From an uncultured Acidimicrobiales bacterium (lineage in GTDB: Bacteria > Actinomycetota > Acidimicrobiia > Acidimicrobiales > CADCSY01): a stretch of DNA of 64,000 nt. The DNA is taken from positions 16,406-80,405 of the forward strand of contig CADCSY010000024.1 of NCBI GenBank assembly GCA_902805555.1, written 5' to 3'. The notes under the pieces are model-generated. The model made no database searches, was not told the DNA's origin, and saw only the letters and a program-made list of their open reading frames with translations. Shown here piece by piece: positions 17,604 through 29,415 of the stretch (position 1 is the stretch's first letter; every line of letters begins with the position of its first letter). The translations under genes were made by a program, and so were the position numbers.

Positions 17604-18437
17604 CCCGGGGCCCTCAGGAGCCGGACCGGCCGACGTCGGCCTGCGCTGGCACGTCGGGCACCAGTACGTGCCCCGTGCCTGGGGCCCCTGTGGCCGCCAG
17701 GCGATCGGGGTGCCGCAGCGGCGGCAGGGCTCGTCCCGCCGTCCGTAGACGGCCACGCCACCCTCGACGGTGATCCGCACGCTGTGGTGCAGGTTCGCCT
17801 GGAGCAGGCGGCTGCTCGTCTCGATGAGCCGCCGCCTGAGGGGCTCGTCGACCTCGTGGAGGGGGGTGAACGGGTCGAGCTCGCACACGAAGCAGACCTC
17901 GCACTTGTAGACGTTGCCGACGCCGTTGGCGATGCGCTGGTCGAGCAGGGCGTCGCCGATCTCCCGCTCCGGCGGGCTCAGGCGGCCGAGCCGCGCGACC
18001 GCCTCGTCGAGGTCGGCGCCCGCCTCGCACAGGTTCGGGCCGAGGTGGGCGGTGGGATCGGCGCCGGGACGGCCGGCGTCGATGCGATCGACGAGGTCGA
18101 CCACGGGCGCCGCGAAGCACACCGCGACCCAGCCGGCGCGCTCACCGTCAGCCGCCACCTCGAGCCACACCCGGGCGGCGGAGGCCTTCTTCCGCCACCG
18201 CTCCGACGGCCGGTAGAGGTGCCAGCTCCCGGTCATGCGCATGTGGGTGTGCAGGCTCCGGCCGTCGTCGAAGTGGACGAGGCAGTGCTTGCCGCGAGCC
18301 TCCGAACCGAGGACCACCGTCCCCTCCGGGAAGGGGCGGTGCGGGAGCCGCGGCGCCTCGAAGCGGGTGAGGGTCCGCCCGGCGAGCGCCTGGTCGAGGG
18401 CCCGCGCCGCCCGGAAGATGGTGTCACCCTCGGGCAC
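17601..18437 (-). CDS. nei: Nei-family DNA glycosylase/AP lyase (endonuclease VIII)
   Basis: A 278-residue base-excision repair glycosylase removing oxidised pyrimidines. The N-terminus reads (M)PEGDT, with catalytic Pro2 and Glu3 of the Nei branch rather than Fpg's PELPE. GKHCLVHFDDGRSLHTHMRMTGSW gives the conserved Lys and strand. The helix-two-turn-helix is at about 160-180 (IANGVGNVYKCEVCFV). The C-terminal zinc finger is CxxC...CxxC (EPCRRCG to YWCPTC, about 236-264). The KCEVCFVCE run has two or three more cysteines than most homologues, which have KSEVLF. The start is GTG 18437, 6 nt after TAGCCT. Confidence 0.92.
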   Translation of the reverse strand: MPEGDTIFRAARALDQALAGRTLTRFEAPRLPHRPFPEGTVVLGSEARGKHCLVHFDDGRSLHTHMRMTGSWHLYRPSERWRKKASAARVWLEVAADGERAGWVAVCFAAPVVDLVDRIDAGRPGADPTAHLGPNLCEAGADLDEAVARLGRLSPPEREIGDALLDQRIANGVGNVYKCEVCFVCELDPFTPLHEVDEPLRRRLIETSSRLLQANLHHSVRITVEGGVAVYGRRDEPCRRCGTPIAWRPQGPQARGTYWCPTCQRRPTSAGPAPEGPG

Positions 18438-18443
18438 CCGCCC

Positions 18444-18449
18444 AGGCTA
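18444..18449 (-). promoter_or_regulatory. Leaderless -10 element for nei
   Basis: TAGCCT on the minus strand ends 6 nt before GTG 18437; no Shine-Dalgarno. Confidence 0.6.
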
Positions 18450-18471
18450 CGGGCGCGCCCCCCCGGCCCCC

Positions 18472-18602
18472 CCGTTCCGGCGGCGGGGGCGGGCACCAGG
18501 CCGAAGACCGAGCCGCAGCTCGGGTGCATCCCGTTCTGGCGGCTGGAACGGGCCTCAGGCCCCCGTGCCAGCCGCCAGAACCGAGCATCGCCGTTCCGGC
18601 GG
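18472..18602. repeat. Three phased copies of CCGTTCYGGCGG
   Basis: CCGTTCCGGCGG, CCGTTCTGGCGG and CCGTTCCGGCGG start at 18472, 18531 and 18591, i.e. 59 and 60 bp apart, in the gap between the MFS stop and the nei start. The middle copy is also the left arm of a perfect inverted repeat. Confidence 0.65.
18533..18581 (-). terminator. Cruciform/terminator hairpin after the MFS gene
   Basis: A perfect 14-bp inverted repeat, GTTCTGGCGGCTGG and its complement, encloses 21 nt that themselves contain an ACGGG/CCCGT pair. It begins 23 nt past the MFS stop on the minus strand. No U-tract. Confidence 0.6.
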
Positions 18603-18604
18603 GT

Positions 18605-20050
18605 TCAGGCTCGGGCGCCGGCCAGGTCGGCTTCTTCCGTGCGCTCGTCTGCCGGCGGCTCCCGGACGGCCGAGCGCATGCACCAGCAGGCGGCGGTGCA
18701 CACCAGCGCCAGGCCTGCGCCGACCACGTAGGCGGTGGCGAAGTCGCCCGCCTCCCCCGTCCCGCCGTAGATGACGGTCAGCACGGTGATGCCGAACGAG
18801 GCGCCCACCTGGAAGAGCATGCGCTCGGAGGCGGCGGCGATGCCGAGGTCGCCCTGGGGGACGCTGTTGGCGAGCGACGCGCTGATCGACGGCCGGTTGA
18901 AGCCGTGGCCGAGCCCCTGCATCACCGACGCCACCAGGAACAGCGGCATGGACCTGTCGAGCACCGACACAGCGAACAGCGCGAGCGAGACCGCCAGGGA
19001 GGCCGAGCCGGCGACGGCCGTCGCCCGCTCCCCCACCCGCACCGCGATGCGACCCCCGACGGGAGACGACGCGCTGTAGACGACGGGCCGGATGACGAGG
19101 ACGAGCGCGGTGGCCGACAGGGAGTACCCGAAGACCGAGCGCAGCGTGAGGGGTGCGAGGACGAAGCCGCCCATGTAGGCGGCACCGGTGAAGGCCGAGG
19201 CCACGATCGGCGCGCTGAAGTTGCGGCGGCGGAGGAACTCGAGTGGCAGCAAGGGCGCAGGCGCCCGTCGCTCGGCACGCACGAAGAGCAGGAAGCCGAG
19301 GGGCGCGAGCAGGAGCGGGCCGAGGACGAGCGGGCTGGCCAGGCCCTCGGTGTCCCCCAGCGTCAGCGCCAGCATCAGCATCCCGGTGCCGAGGGCGAGG
19401 GAGGCGGAGCCGGCCACGTCGAAGGGGACCCGCTCCCTGGTCGGCGTCTCCCGCAGCACCACGAGGGCGAGCAGGAGCGCACCCGTCGACAGCGCCGCCT
19501 GCATGAGGAACAGGACCTGCCAGCCGAGCGCCTCGACCAGCGGTCCCCCGACGGCCAGGCCGACCGCCGGCGCGCCCGCCGCCACCATCGCCCACCATCC
19601 CATGGCCTTCACCCGCTCGCCGGGGGCGAACACCGCGAGCACGAGCGCCATCGACGTGGGCTGGGTGGCCGCCCCGATCGTCTGGGCGATCGTGCGCCAC
19701 CCGATGAGCTGGAAGGCGTTGCGGGAGGTGGCGGTCAGCACGGCGGCGACCGTCGCCAGCGCGAAGCCGAGGAGGAAGACCTTCCGGTGGCCGCGGAGGT
19801 CGCCGAGCTTGCCGAGCACCGGCAGCGCCAGGGCCGAGATGAGGAGGGGCAGCGAGACGACCCAGGCGATCGTGGTCTCCGACGTCTGGAAGTCGGCTGC
19901 GATCTCGCCCAGCGACACCGTCAGCAGCGTCACCGGGAAGGACGTGGCGAACATGCCGGCGAGCGCGGTGAACAGCACCCAGCGCTGGTAGGTCCCCCTC
20001 CCCTCCAGCTGCTCGATGGTCCGCTCCCGGACCGCTGCGAGCCGGCTCAC
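18605..20050 (-). CDS. MFS transporter, DHA2-type drug/proton exporter
   Basis: A 481-residue major facilitator with about 14 hydrophobic segments from residue 20 to 465. The N-terminal half shows GKLGDLRGHRKVFLLGFALATVAAVL (motif A, loop 2-3) and AMGWWAMVAAGAPAVGLAVGGPLVEALGWQVLFLMQ, the antiporter motif C and its sequel, typical of EmrB/QacA-like drug exporters. The C-terminal 20 residues are acidic. Start choice: the frame is open to 20425, but homology begins near MSRL. GTG 20050 overlaps the TGA of a 10-codon leaderless ORF (GTGA), suggesting translational coupling. The substrate is unknown. Confidence 0.85.
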   Translation of the reverse strand: MSRLAAVRERTIEQLEGRGTYQRWVLFTALAGMFATSFPVTLLTVSLGEIAADFQTSETTIAWVVSLPLLISALALPVLGKLGDLRGHRKVFLLGFALATVAAVLTATSRNAFQLIGWRTIAQTIGAATQPTSMALVLAVFAPGERVKAMGWWAMVAAGAPAVGLAVGGPLVEALGWQVLFLMQAALSTGALLLALVVLRETPTRERVPFDVAGSASLALGTGMLMLALTLGDTEGLASPLVLGPLLLAPLGFLLFVRAERRAPAPLLPLEFLRRRNFSAPIVASAFTGAAYMGGFVLAPLTLRSVFGYSLSATALVLVIRPVVYSASSPVGGRIAVRVGERATAVAGSASLAVSLALFAVSVLDRSMPLFLVASVMQGLGHGFNRPSISASLANSVPQGDLGIAAASERMLFQVGASFGITVLTVIYGGTGEAGDFATAYVVGAGLALVCTAACWCMRSAVREPPADERTEEADLAGARA

Positions 20051-20079
20051 GAGCCCGAGGTGGTGAGGCCCTGGCGCAC
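20047..20079 (-). CDS. Candidate 10-codon leaderless upstream ORF coupled to the MFS gene
   Basis: GTG 20079 lies 6 nt after TACGGT, the same arrangement as the other leaderless starts here. The ORF encodes M-R-Q-G-L-T-T-S-G-S and stops at TGA 20049-20047, which overlaps GTG 20050 of the MFS gene as GTGA. The MFS start has no Shine-Dalgarno of its own. This suggests ribosomes load on the leaderless mRNA end, translate the mini-ORF and re-initiate. Function and translation are inference only. Confidence 0.4.
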   Translation of the reverse strand: MRQGLTTSGS

Positions 20080-20085
20080 CGGTCG

Positions 20086-20091
20086 ACCGTA
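20086..20091 (-). promoter_or_regulatory. -10 element upstream of the MFS mini-ORF
   Basis: TACGGT on the minus strand, 6 nt before GTG 20079 and 35 nt before the MFS start codon. This gives either a short untranslated leader or a leaderless mini-ORF. Confidence 0.5.
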
Positions 20092-20133
20092 CCTGGGCCC
20101 CTCCACCCCGAGGCACGGGACAGGGGTCAGGGG

Positions 20134-24732
<4,599 letters not shown>

Positions 24733-24738
24733 GGGACG

Positions 24739-24744
24739 AGGCTA
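24739..24744 (-). promoter_or_regulatory. Leaderless -10 element for lhr
   Basis: TAGCCT on the minus strand ends 6 nt before GTG 24732; no Shine-Dalgarno. Confidence 0.6.
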
Positions 24745-24780
24745 CCGGCGAGCCGGCGCCCGCCGGAGTGGCGACGGCGG

Positions 24781-25356
24781 TCAGGCGTCGGCCAGACGTC
24801 CCTGCTCGTCGGCTCGGCGGAGGCTGAGCGGGCCCGTCCCCCGCAGCGCCTGGACGACGTCGTCGACCTTCGTGCGGTCGCCGGTGTGGACCGCGAGGCG
24901 CGGCTGGCCGGTGCCCTCGGACGCCTCGGCGTTGTAGGTCTCCCCCCACGCCTCGCTCACCGGCAGGCCGGTGGCGCCGCCGTAGAAGCCGCCTGCGTAG
25001 CCGCCGAAGATGGCCCCGCCGAGGGCGCCGCCGAGCCCGAGCGCGAGCGGCGAGTAGAGGTCGAACACGGCGCTGGCTGCCGCACCGACGAGCGCGCCGA
25101 TCAGCGCACCGATCAGCGCACCGCCGACGAAGCCGACACCGGCGCGCTTGCCCACCTTGCCCGTGGCCTCCATGTCGGCGTCCCGCTGCGCCTCGTTGCT
25201 GAGCGGCTTGCGCTCGGCACCGGGGACGTCGAGCTCGATGGCGCCCCCCTCGACGCCGTGGCGCTCGAGGATGGTGATGGCCGCCCGCGCTGCATCGAGG
25301 TCCGGGTAGATGGCGATGACGTCGTTCGCGCTCGCGCGGTCGCTGCCTGAGTCCAT
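24781..25356 (-). CDS. Glycine-zipper (general stress-like) protein
   Basis: A 191-residue protein. Residues 12-45 form a small alpha/beta unit (DVIAIYPDLDAARAAITILE) like the N-terminus of general-stress YflT/GsiB-type proteins, which handle pairs such as 'heat induced stress protein'. Residues about 70-130 are a long Gly/Ala-rich stretch (VGGALIGALIGALVGAAAS, then GLGGALGGAIFGGYAGGFYGG) of glycine-zipper type, likely membrane-inserting. The C-terminal part returns to a charged alpha/beta segment (RLAVHTGDRTKVDDVVQALR). The pattern resembles proteins induced under stress in other actinobacteria; the role is unknown. ATG 25356 is 6 nt after TAGAGC, a weaker leaderless box. Confidence 0.75.
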   Translation of the reverse strand: MDSGSDRASANDVIAIYPDLDAARAAITILERHGVEGGAIELDVPGAERKPLSNEAQRDADMEATGKVGKRAGVGFVGGALIGALIGALVGAAASAVFDLYSPLALGLGGALGGAIFGGYAGGFYGGATGLPVSEAWGETYNAEASEGTGQPRLAVHTGDRTKVDDVVQALRGTGPLSLRRADEQGRLADA

Positions 25357-25411
25357 GGCCGCGCTCTACCCCGCGGGCTCGGCTGCGTCACGCCGGGCTG
25401 GCCTGCCCGGG

Positions 25412-25810
25412 CTAGCCCGCGGTGATCGTTCCCCTCATGGTGGCGGGGTGGACGTCGCACAGGTAGGGGACCTCACCCGGCTCGTCCAGGGTGAAGGTCA
25501 GCTCCTGGGTGACGGGACCGTCCTCCACCTCGGTGATCGGCTCGTCGGGACCGCCGGTGTCCACGTGCAGGTTGTGCGGGACGCCTTCGTGGTCGTTCTC
25601 GTAGGTCACCGTGACCTCCTCACCGACCGGCACCTCGAACGCCTCGATGTCGAAGCTCAGGTCCGTGCTGGTGATGGTCAGGCTGGTGACGGGCCCCTCC
25701 GGCGCGGCCGCCGCGTCGTCGTCGTCCCCGCCGCAGCCGACCACCGGCAGGGCCACGAGGGCGGCGAGGAGGGCGAGCCGGCCGACGTCGGACCGGGCGG
25801 TGGAAGCCAT
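25412..25810 (-). CDS. Cupredoxin-domain lipoprotein (plastocyanin/azurin-like)
   Basis: A 132-residue exported blue-copper-type protein. The signal peptide ends LPVVGC with lipidated C26, followed by an acidic DDDD linker. The cupredoxin fold covers about 42-132. Predicted type-1 copper ligands are H79 (VPHN), C118, H121 and M125 (YLCDVHPATM). The C-x2-H-x3-M loop is short, as in amicyanin/plastocyanin-like proteins. It should shuttle electrons or hold copper at the outer membrane face. ATG 25810 lies 6 nt after TACGGT. It is divergent from the DtxR-family gene (starts 58 nt apart), but no DtxR-like box is seen in that gap. Confidence 0.88.
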   Translation of the reverse strand: MASTARSDVGRLALLAALVALPVVGCGGDDDDAAAAPEGPVTSLTITSTDLSFDIEAFEVPVGEEVTVTYENDHEGVPHNLHVDTGGPDEPITEVEDGPVTQELTFTLDEPGEVPYLCDVHPATMRGTITAG

Positions 25811-25816
25811 GCCGGA

Positions 25817-25822
25817 ACCGTA
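25817..25822 (-). promoter_or_regulatory. Leaderless -10 element for the cupredoxin gene
   Basis: TACGGT on the minus strand ends 6 nt before ATG 25810. Confidence 0.55.
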
Positions 25823-25855
25823 ACGACCGAGCCCTCGGTAGGACCAACCCGCCGG

Positions 25856-25861
25856 TAGCCT
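25856..25861 (+). promoter_or_regulatory. Leaderless -10 element for the DtxR-family gene
   Basis: TAGCCT ends 7 nt before ATG 25869; no Shine-Dalgarno. Confidence 0.6.
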
Positions 25862-25868
25862 CGCCGCG

Positions 25869-26546
25869 ATGGCCGACTCCCACCCTGCGTTCGAGGAGTA
25901 CTGCGAGGCGATCTTCGAGCTCGAGGAGGACGACCTCGACGTCATCCAGGCCCGGATCGCCGACCGCCTGCACGTCTCCCGGCCGGCCGTGTCGGAGATG
26001 GTCCGGCGGATGGCGGGCGAGGGGCTCGTGACCCTCGACGGGGGCATCCACCTCACGGCCGCCGGCGCCCGGCTCGCGGAGCGGGTCGTCCGCCGCCACC
26101 GCCTCGCCGAGCGCTTCCTCACCGACATCCTCGGCCTCAGCTGGGCGGAGGCGCACACCGAAGCCGGTCGCTGGGAGCACGTCCTTTCGGACCCGGTGGA
26201 GGCGGCCATGAACCGGCTGCTGGGTGACCCCACCACGTGCCCGCACGGCAACCCCATCCCCGGCTCCGCCTACACCACGCCCGACACGGTGGTGCTCTCG
26301 TGCGTGGCCGTCGGCACCAGCTTCGTGGTGACCCGCATCCCCGAGGAGCTGGAGTTCACACCCGGCCTGCTCGAGTTCCTCGAGGAGGCCGCGCTGCTGC
26401 CCGGCACGCGGGGCGAGGTCACGGCCACCTCCCCCGAGGGGGTGGTGACCGTCTGCATCGACGACCGCCACATCGGCATCGGGTCGTTCGCCAGCGACCG
26501 CATCCTCGTGCTCGCCGAGGCCGACGCCGAGGCCGTCGCCGTCTGA
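25869..26546 (+). CDS. DtxR/IdeR/MntR-family metal-dependent repressor
   Basis: A 225-residue metal-responsive transcription factor. The winged helix-turn-helix is at 1-65 (DVIQARIADRLHVSRPAVSEMVRRMAGEGLV, recognition helix SRPAVSEMVRRM). The dimerisation and metal domain is at about 66-145, with VVRRHRLAERFL, RWEHVLSDPVEAAM and CPHGNPIPG, the usual ligand-bearing segments. A C-terminal SH3-like/FeoA domain is at about 150-225. It matches IdeR-type length. The next gene downstream is an iron-binding lipoprotein whose start codon sits inside an IdeR-like palindrome, so this protein is the obvious repressor of that importer. Whether it senses Fe2+ or Mn2+ cannot be decided from sequence. Confidence 0.93.
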   Translation: MADSHPAFEEYCEAIFELEEDDLDVIQARIADRLHVSRPAVSEMVRRMAGEGLVTLDGGIHLTAAGARLAERVVRRHRLAERFLTDILGLSWAEAHTEAGRWEHVLSDPVEAAMNRLLGDPTTCPHGNPIPGSAYTTPDTVVLSCVAVGTSFVVTRIPEELEFTPGLLEFLEEAALLPGTRGEVTATSPEGVVTVCIDDRHIGIGSFASDRILVLAEADAEAVAV

Positions 26547-26624
26547 CCGGTGCCGGTCGGCGGCCCCCAGGGGTCGTGGCCCCGGCCGGTGGGCGACTTG
26601 GCCGCCGCCGGAAGGTCGTGCCAC

Positions 26625-26642
26625 TGTTAGGCATGCCTAACA
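26625..26642. promoter_or_regulatory. DtxR/IdeR-like operator overlapping the start codon of the iron-binding lipoprotein gene
   Basis: TGTTAGGCATGCCTAACA is a perfect 18-bp palindrome. Its TTAGGC...GCCTAA arms match the half-sites of DtxR/IdeR boxes (TTAGGTTAGSCTAACCTAA). The central ATG (26633-26635) is the start codon of the solute-binding protein. A CACTGT hexamer at 26622-26627 could be the -10 of a leaderless transcript. A bound repressor would cover both the -10 and the transcription start. Confidence 0.8.
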
Positions 26643-27700
26643 GCCTCCGCCCGCCGGTCTGGCGGCGCCTGCCCGTCCTGCTCGTGTCCCTCGCCCTGGT
26701 CGCGGCCGCCTGCGGCTCCGACGACGGCGACGAGCCGGCCGGCTCGGCGGAGGGCAGCGGCGCCGACGAGGCCGGGTCCCTCACCGTCTACTCGGGCCGC
26801 AGCGAGGAGCTGGTCGGCCCGCTCCTCGAGCGCTTCGAGACGGACACGGGCATCGGCATCGAGGTCCGCTACGGCGACACCGCCGAGATGGCCGGCCAGA
26901 TCATCGAGGAAGGTGACAACTCCCCTGCCGACGTCTTCTACGGGCAGGACGCAGGTGCGCTGGGGGCGCTGTCGTCCGAGGGCCTGCTTGCCCCGCTCGA
27001 CGCCGAGGTGATCGGTGTGGTGGAGGAGCAGTTCCGCTCGGTCGACGACCTGTGGGTGGGGACGTCGGGCCGGCTCCGGGCGCTCGCCTACAACACCGAG
27101 GCCGTCTCCGAGGAGGAGATCCCGGCCTCGATCCTCGACCTCACCGACCCGGCCTGGGAGGGGCGCCTCGGGTGGGCGCCGACGAACGGCTCGTTCCAGG
27201 CCTTCGTCACCGCCCTGCGCGTGCTCGTCGGCGAGGACGGGGCCCGGGCCTGGCTGGAGGGCATCGAGGCGAACGGCGTGACCGTCTACGAGAACAACGT
27301 CGCCATCGTCGAGGCCGTCGCGGCGGGCGAGATCGACGCCGGGTTCGTGAACCACTACTACCGCTTCCAGCTCGAGGCGGACGGGTCCGACATGTCGGAC
27401 GTCGAGAACCACTACTTCACCGACGGCGACCCGGGCGCGCTGGTCAACGTGGCCGGCGTCGGGATCGTCGAGGGCACCGACGAGCAGGCGAGCGCCGAGC
27501 GACTCGTCGAGTACCTGCTCGAACCGGAGGCCCAGGAGTACTTCGCCACCGAGACCTTCGAGATCCCCCTCGTCGACGGCGTCGAGGCGGCGGCGGCGCT
27601 GCCCGACCTGACGGTGCTCGAGCAGCCCGACCTCGACCTGGCCCAGCTCGAGGACCTGGAGGGCACGCTCGCCCTCCTCACCGACGTGGGCGTCCTCTAG
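26633..27700 (+). CDS. Iron(III) ABC transporter substrate-binding lipoprotein (FbpA/FutA-like)
   Basis: A 355-residue lipoprotein. The signal peptide RRLPVLLVSLALVAAAC is lipidated at C27. The mature part is a type II periplasmic-binding fold of the ferric-binding class: LTVYSGRSEELVGPLLERFE opens it, VRYGDTAEMAGQI follows, and the Tyr pair of VNHYYRFQLE is the usual Fe3+-binding dityrosine. ETFEIPLVDGV near the end is typical of FbpA/FutA proteins. It captures ferric iron for the permease encoded 41 nt downstream. ATG 26633 is embedded in a DtxR-like operator and has no Shine-Dalgarno, so a leaderless, iron-repressed mRNA is likely. Confidence 0.92.
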   Translation: MPNSLRPPVWRRLPVLLVSLALVAAACGSDDGDEPAGSAEGSGADEAGSLTVYSGRSEELVGPLLERFETDTGIGIEVRYGDTAEMAGQIIEEGDNSPADVFYGQDAGALGALSSEGLLAPLDAEVIGVVEEQFRSVDDLWVGTSGRLRALAYNTEAVSEEEIPASILDLTDPAWEGRLGWAPTNGSFQAFVTALRVLVGEDGARAWLEGIEANGVTVYENNVAIVEAVAAGEIDAGFVNHYYRFQLEADGSDMSDVENHYFTDGDPGALVNVAGVGIVEGTDEQASAERLVEYLLEPEAQEYFATETFEIPLVDGVEAAAALPDLTVLEQPDLDLAQLEDLEGTLALLTDVGVL

Positions 27701-27741
27701 CCCGTGCGCCGGAGGAGCCCCCGCAGGGGCGCACCGGTGGC

Positions 27742-29412
27742 GTGACGCTCATCGAGGGTGTCGGGGGCGGCGACCTCGCGGTCCCCGCACCGCCGGCGTC
27801 TGTCGCGACCCGTCGCCCGGCGACGGCCGCCACCGGCGCGGTGGTGGCGGCGGCGGTCGCGGTCTCGGTCGGCAGCCTCGTGCCGGCCGGGTACCTCGTC
27901 GTGCGCGGGTCCGAGGCCGGGCTCGCCCGCATGCTCGAGGTGGCGAGCGAGGGACGGACGCTCGCCCTCCTCGTCCGCAGCGGCCTCCTCGCCCTGGCGG
28001 TCACCGCCGCGTCGGTGGCCATCTCCGTCCCGGTGGCGTGGCTGACGGCCAGGACCGACCTGCCGTGGCGGCGAGCCTGGGTGGTGCTGACCGCCCTCCC
28101 GCTCGCCATCCCGACCTACGTCGGCGGCTACGCCTTCGTGGCCGCACTCGGGCCGCGGGGCATCGCCCAGGGGTGGCTCGAGCCGCTCGGGGTCGAGCGG
28201 CTCCCGTCGATCTACGGCTTCCCCGGCGCCTTCCTCGCCCTCACCCTGTTCAGCTACCCGTACGTGCTGTTGACCGTGCGGGCTGCGCTGCGCCGGCTCG
28301 ACCCGAGCCTCGAGGAGGCAAGCAGGTCACTCGGCAGGGGGCGGCTCGCCACCTTCGTGCACGTCACGCTCCCGCAGCTGCGCCCGGCGATCGTCGCCGG
28401 CTCGCTCCTCGTGGCGCTCTACGCGCTGCACGACTTCGGCGCCGTGTCGCTCCTGCGCTTCGACTCCTTCACCCGCGTGATCTACACGCAGTACCGGGGG
28501 TCGCTCGACCGGTCGGCCGCCGCCGTGCTCGGGCTCGTCCTCATGGCCGTCACCCTGGCGCTCGTCACCGCTGAGCTGCGGACCCGGGGGAGCTCGGCCT
28601 ACCACCGGCTGCACGGCGGCGGTGCCAGGAGCGCCCCGCCCGTCGGCCTCGGCCGCTGGCGGTGGCCGGCCGCCGCCGCCTGCGGCCTCCTCGTGGCCGC
28701 CGCCCTGCTCGTGCCGCTCGGCGTCATCGCGTACTGGCTCGTGAGGGGCACGACCTCGGCCGACCCCCTCCGTCTGACGCTCGACCTGGTCGGCAACAGC
28801 CTGCAGGCGTCAGCCCTCGGGGCGGTGGTGTCACTCGCCGCGGCATGGCCGGTGGCCGTGCTCAGCGTCCGGCGGCCGGGCCTCCTCGCCTCGGTCGTCG
28901 AGCGGGCGACCTACGTCGGCTACGCCCTGCCCGGCATCGTGGTCGCCCTCTCGCTCGTCTTCTTCGGGGCACGGGTGGCGCCGGCGATCTACCAGACCCG
29001 CACCCTGCTCGTGTTCGCCTACGTGGTCCTGTTCCTGCCCCAGGCGGTCGGCGCGCTGCGGGCGTCGCTGCTCCAGGTCCCCCCGTCGCTCGAGGAGGCG
29101 TCCCGGCTGCTCGGCGTCCACCCGTTCGGCACCGCCCGCCGGGTGGTCCTGCCGCTCGTGCGGCCGGGCGCGCTCGCCGGCCTCGCCCTCGTCTTCCTGA
29201 CCTGCATGAAGGAGCTGCCGGCGACGCTGCTGCTGGCCCCGACCGGGTACCAGACCCTCGCCACCCAGGTGTGGGGGGCGACGAGCGAGGCCTTCTTCAG
29301 CCGGGCGGCGGCGCCGGCCCTCGCCCTCGTGGCGCTCTCTGCGATCCCGATGGTGCTCCTGACGAGGGGTGAGGAGCGCCAGCCGCCCCGCCGGCGCCCC
29401 GACGGGCGCTGA
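27742..29412 (+). CDS. Iron ABC transporter permease, two fused permease domains (FbpB-like)
   Basis: A 556-residue permease with about 12 transmembrane helices and two BPD_transp_1 domains in one chain, as in FbpB. The first EAA loop is SLEEASRSLGRGRLATFVHVTLPQLRPA and the second SLEEASRLLGVHPFGTARRVVLPLVRPG. Both contact the ATPase. ELPATLLLAPTGYQTLATQVW near the C-terminus is typical of ferric-iron permeases. The start GTG 27742 follows the binding-protein stop by 41 nt; no strong Shine-Dalgarno is seen. The ATPase gene is not next in line but convergent, with stop codons 3 nt apart. Confidence 0.9.
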   Translation: MTLIEGVGGGDLAVPAPPASVATRRPATAATGAVVAAAVAVSVGSLVPAGYLVVRGSEAGLARMLEVASEGRTLALLVRSGLLALAVTAASVAISVPVAWLTARTDLPWRRAWVVLTALPLAIPTYVGGYAFVAALGPRGIAQGWLEPLGVERLPSIYGFPGAFLALTLFSYPYVLLTVRAALRRLDPSLEEASRSLGRGRLATFVHVTLPQLRPAIVAGSLLVALYALHDFGAVSLLRFDSFTRVIYTQYRGSLDRSAAAVLGLVLMAVTLALVTAELRTRGSSAYHRLHGGGARSAPPVGLGRWRWPAAAACGLLVAAALLVPLGVIAYWLVRGTTSADPLRLTLDLVGNSLQASALGAVVSLAAAWPVAVLSVRRPGLLASVVERATYVGYALPGIVVALSLVFFGARVAPAIYQTRTLLVFAYVVLFLPQAVGALRASLLQVPPSLEEASRLLGVHPFGTARRVVLPLVRPGALAGLALVFLTCMKELPATLLLAPTGYQTLATQVWGATSEAFFSRAAAPALALVALSAIPMVLLTRGEERQPPRRRPDGR

Positions 29413-29415
29413 GGA

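Noticed and set aside
15558..18731. Plus-strand open frame of 1,057 codons
   Set aside because: Antisense to glgX and nei, which have complete catalytic motifs. No motif in the plus-strand translation.
25811..25868. DtxR operator between the cupredoxin and DtxR-family genes
   Set aside because: The 58-bp gap has no TTAGG/CCTAA half-sites, so autoregulation of this pair is not supported.
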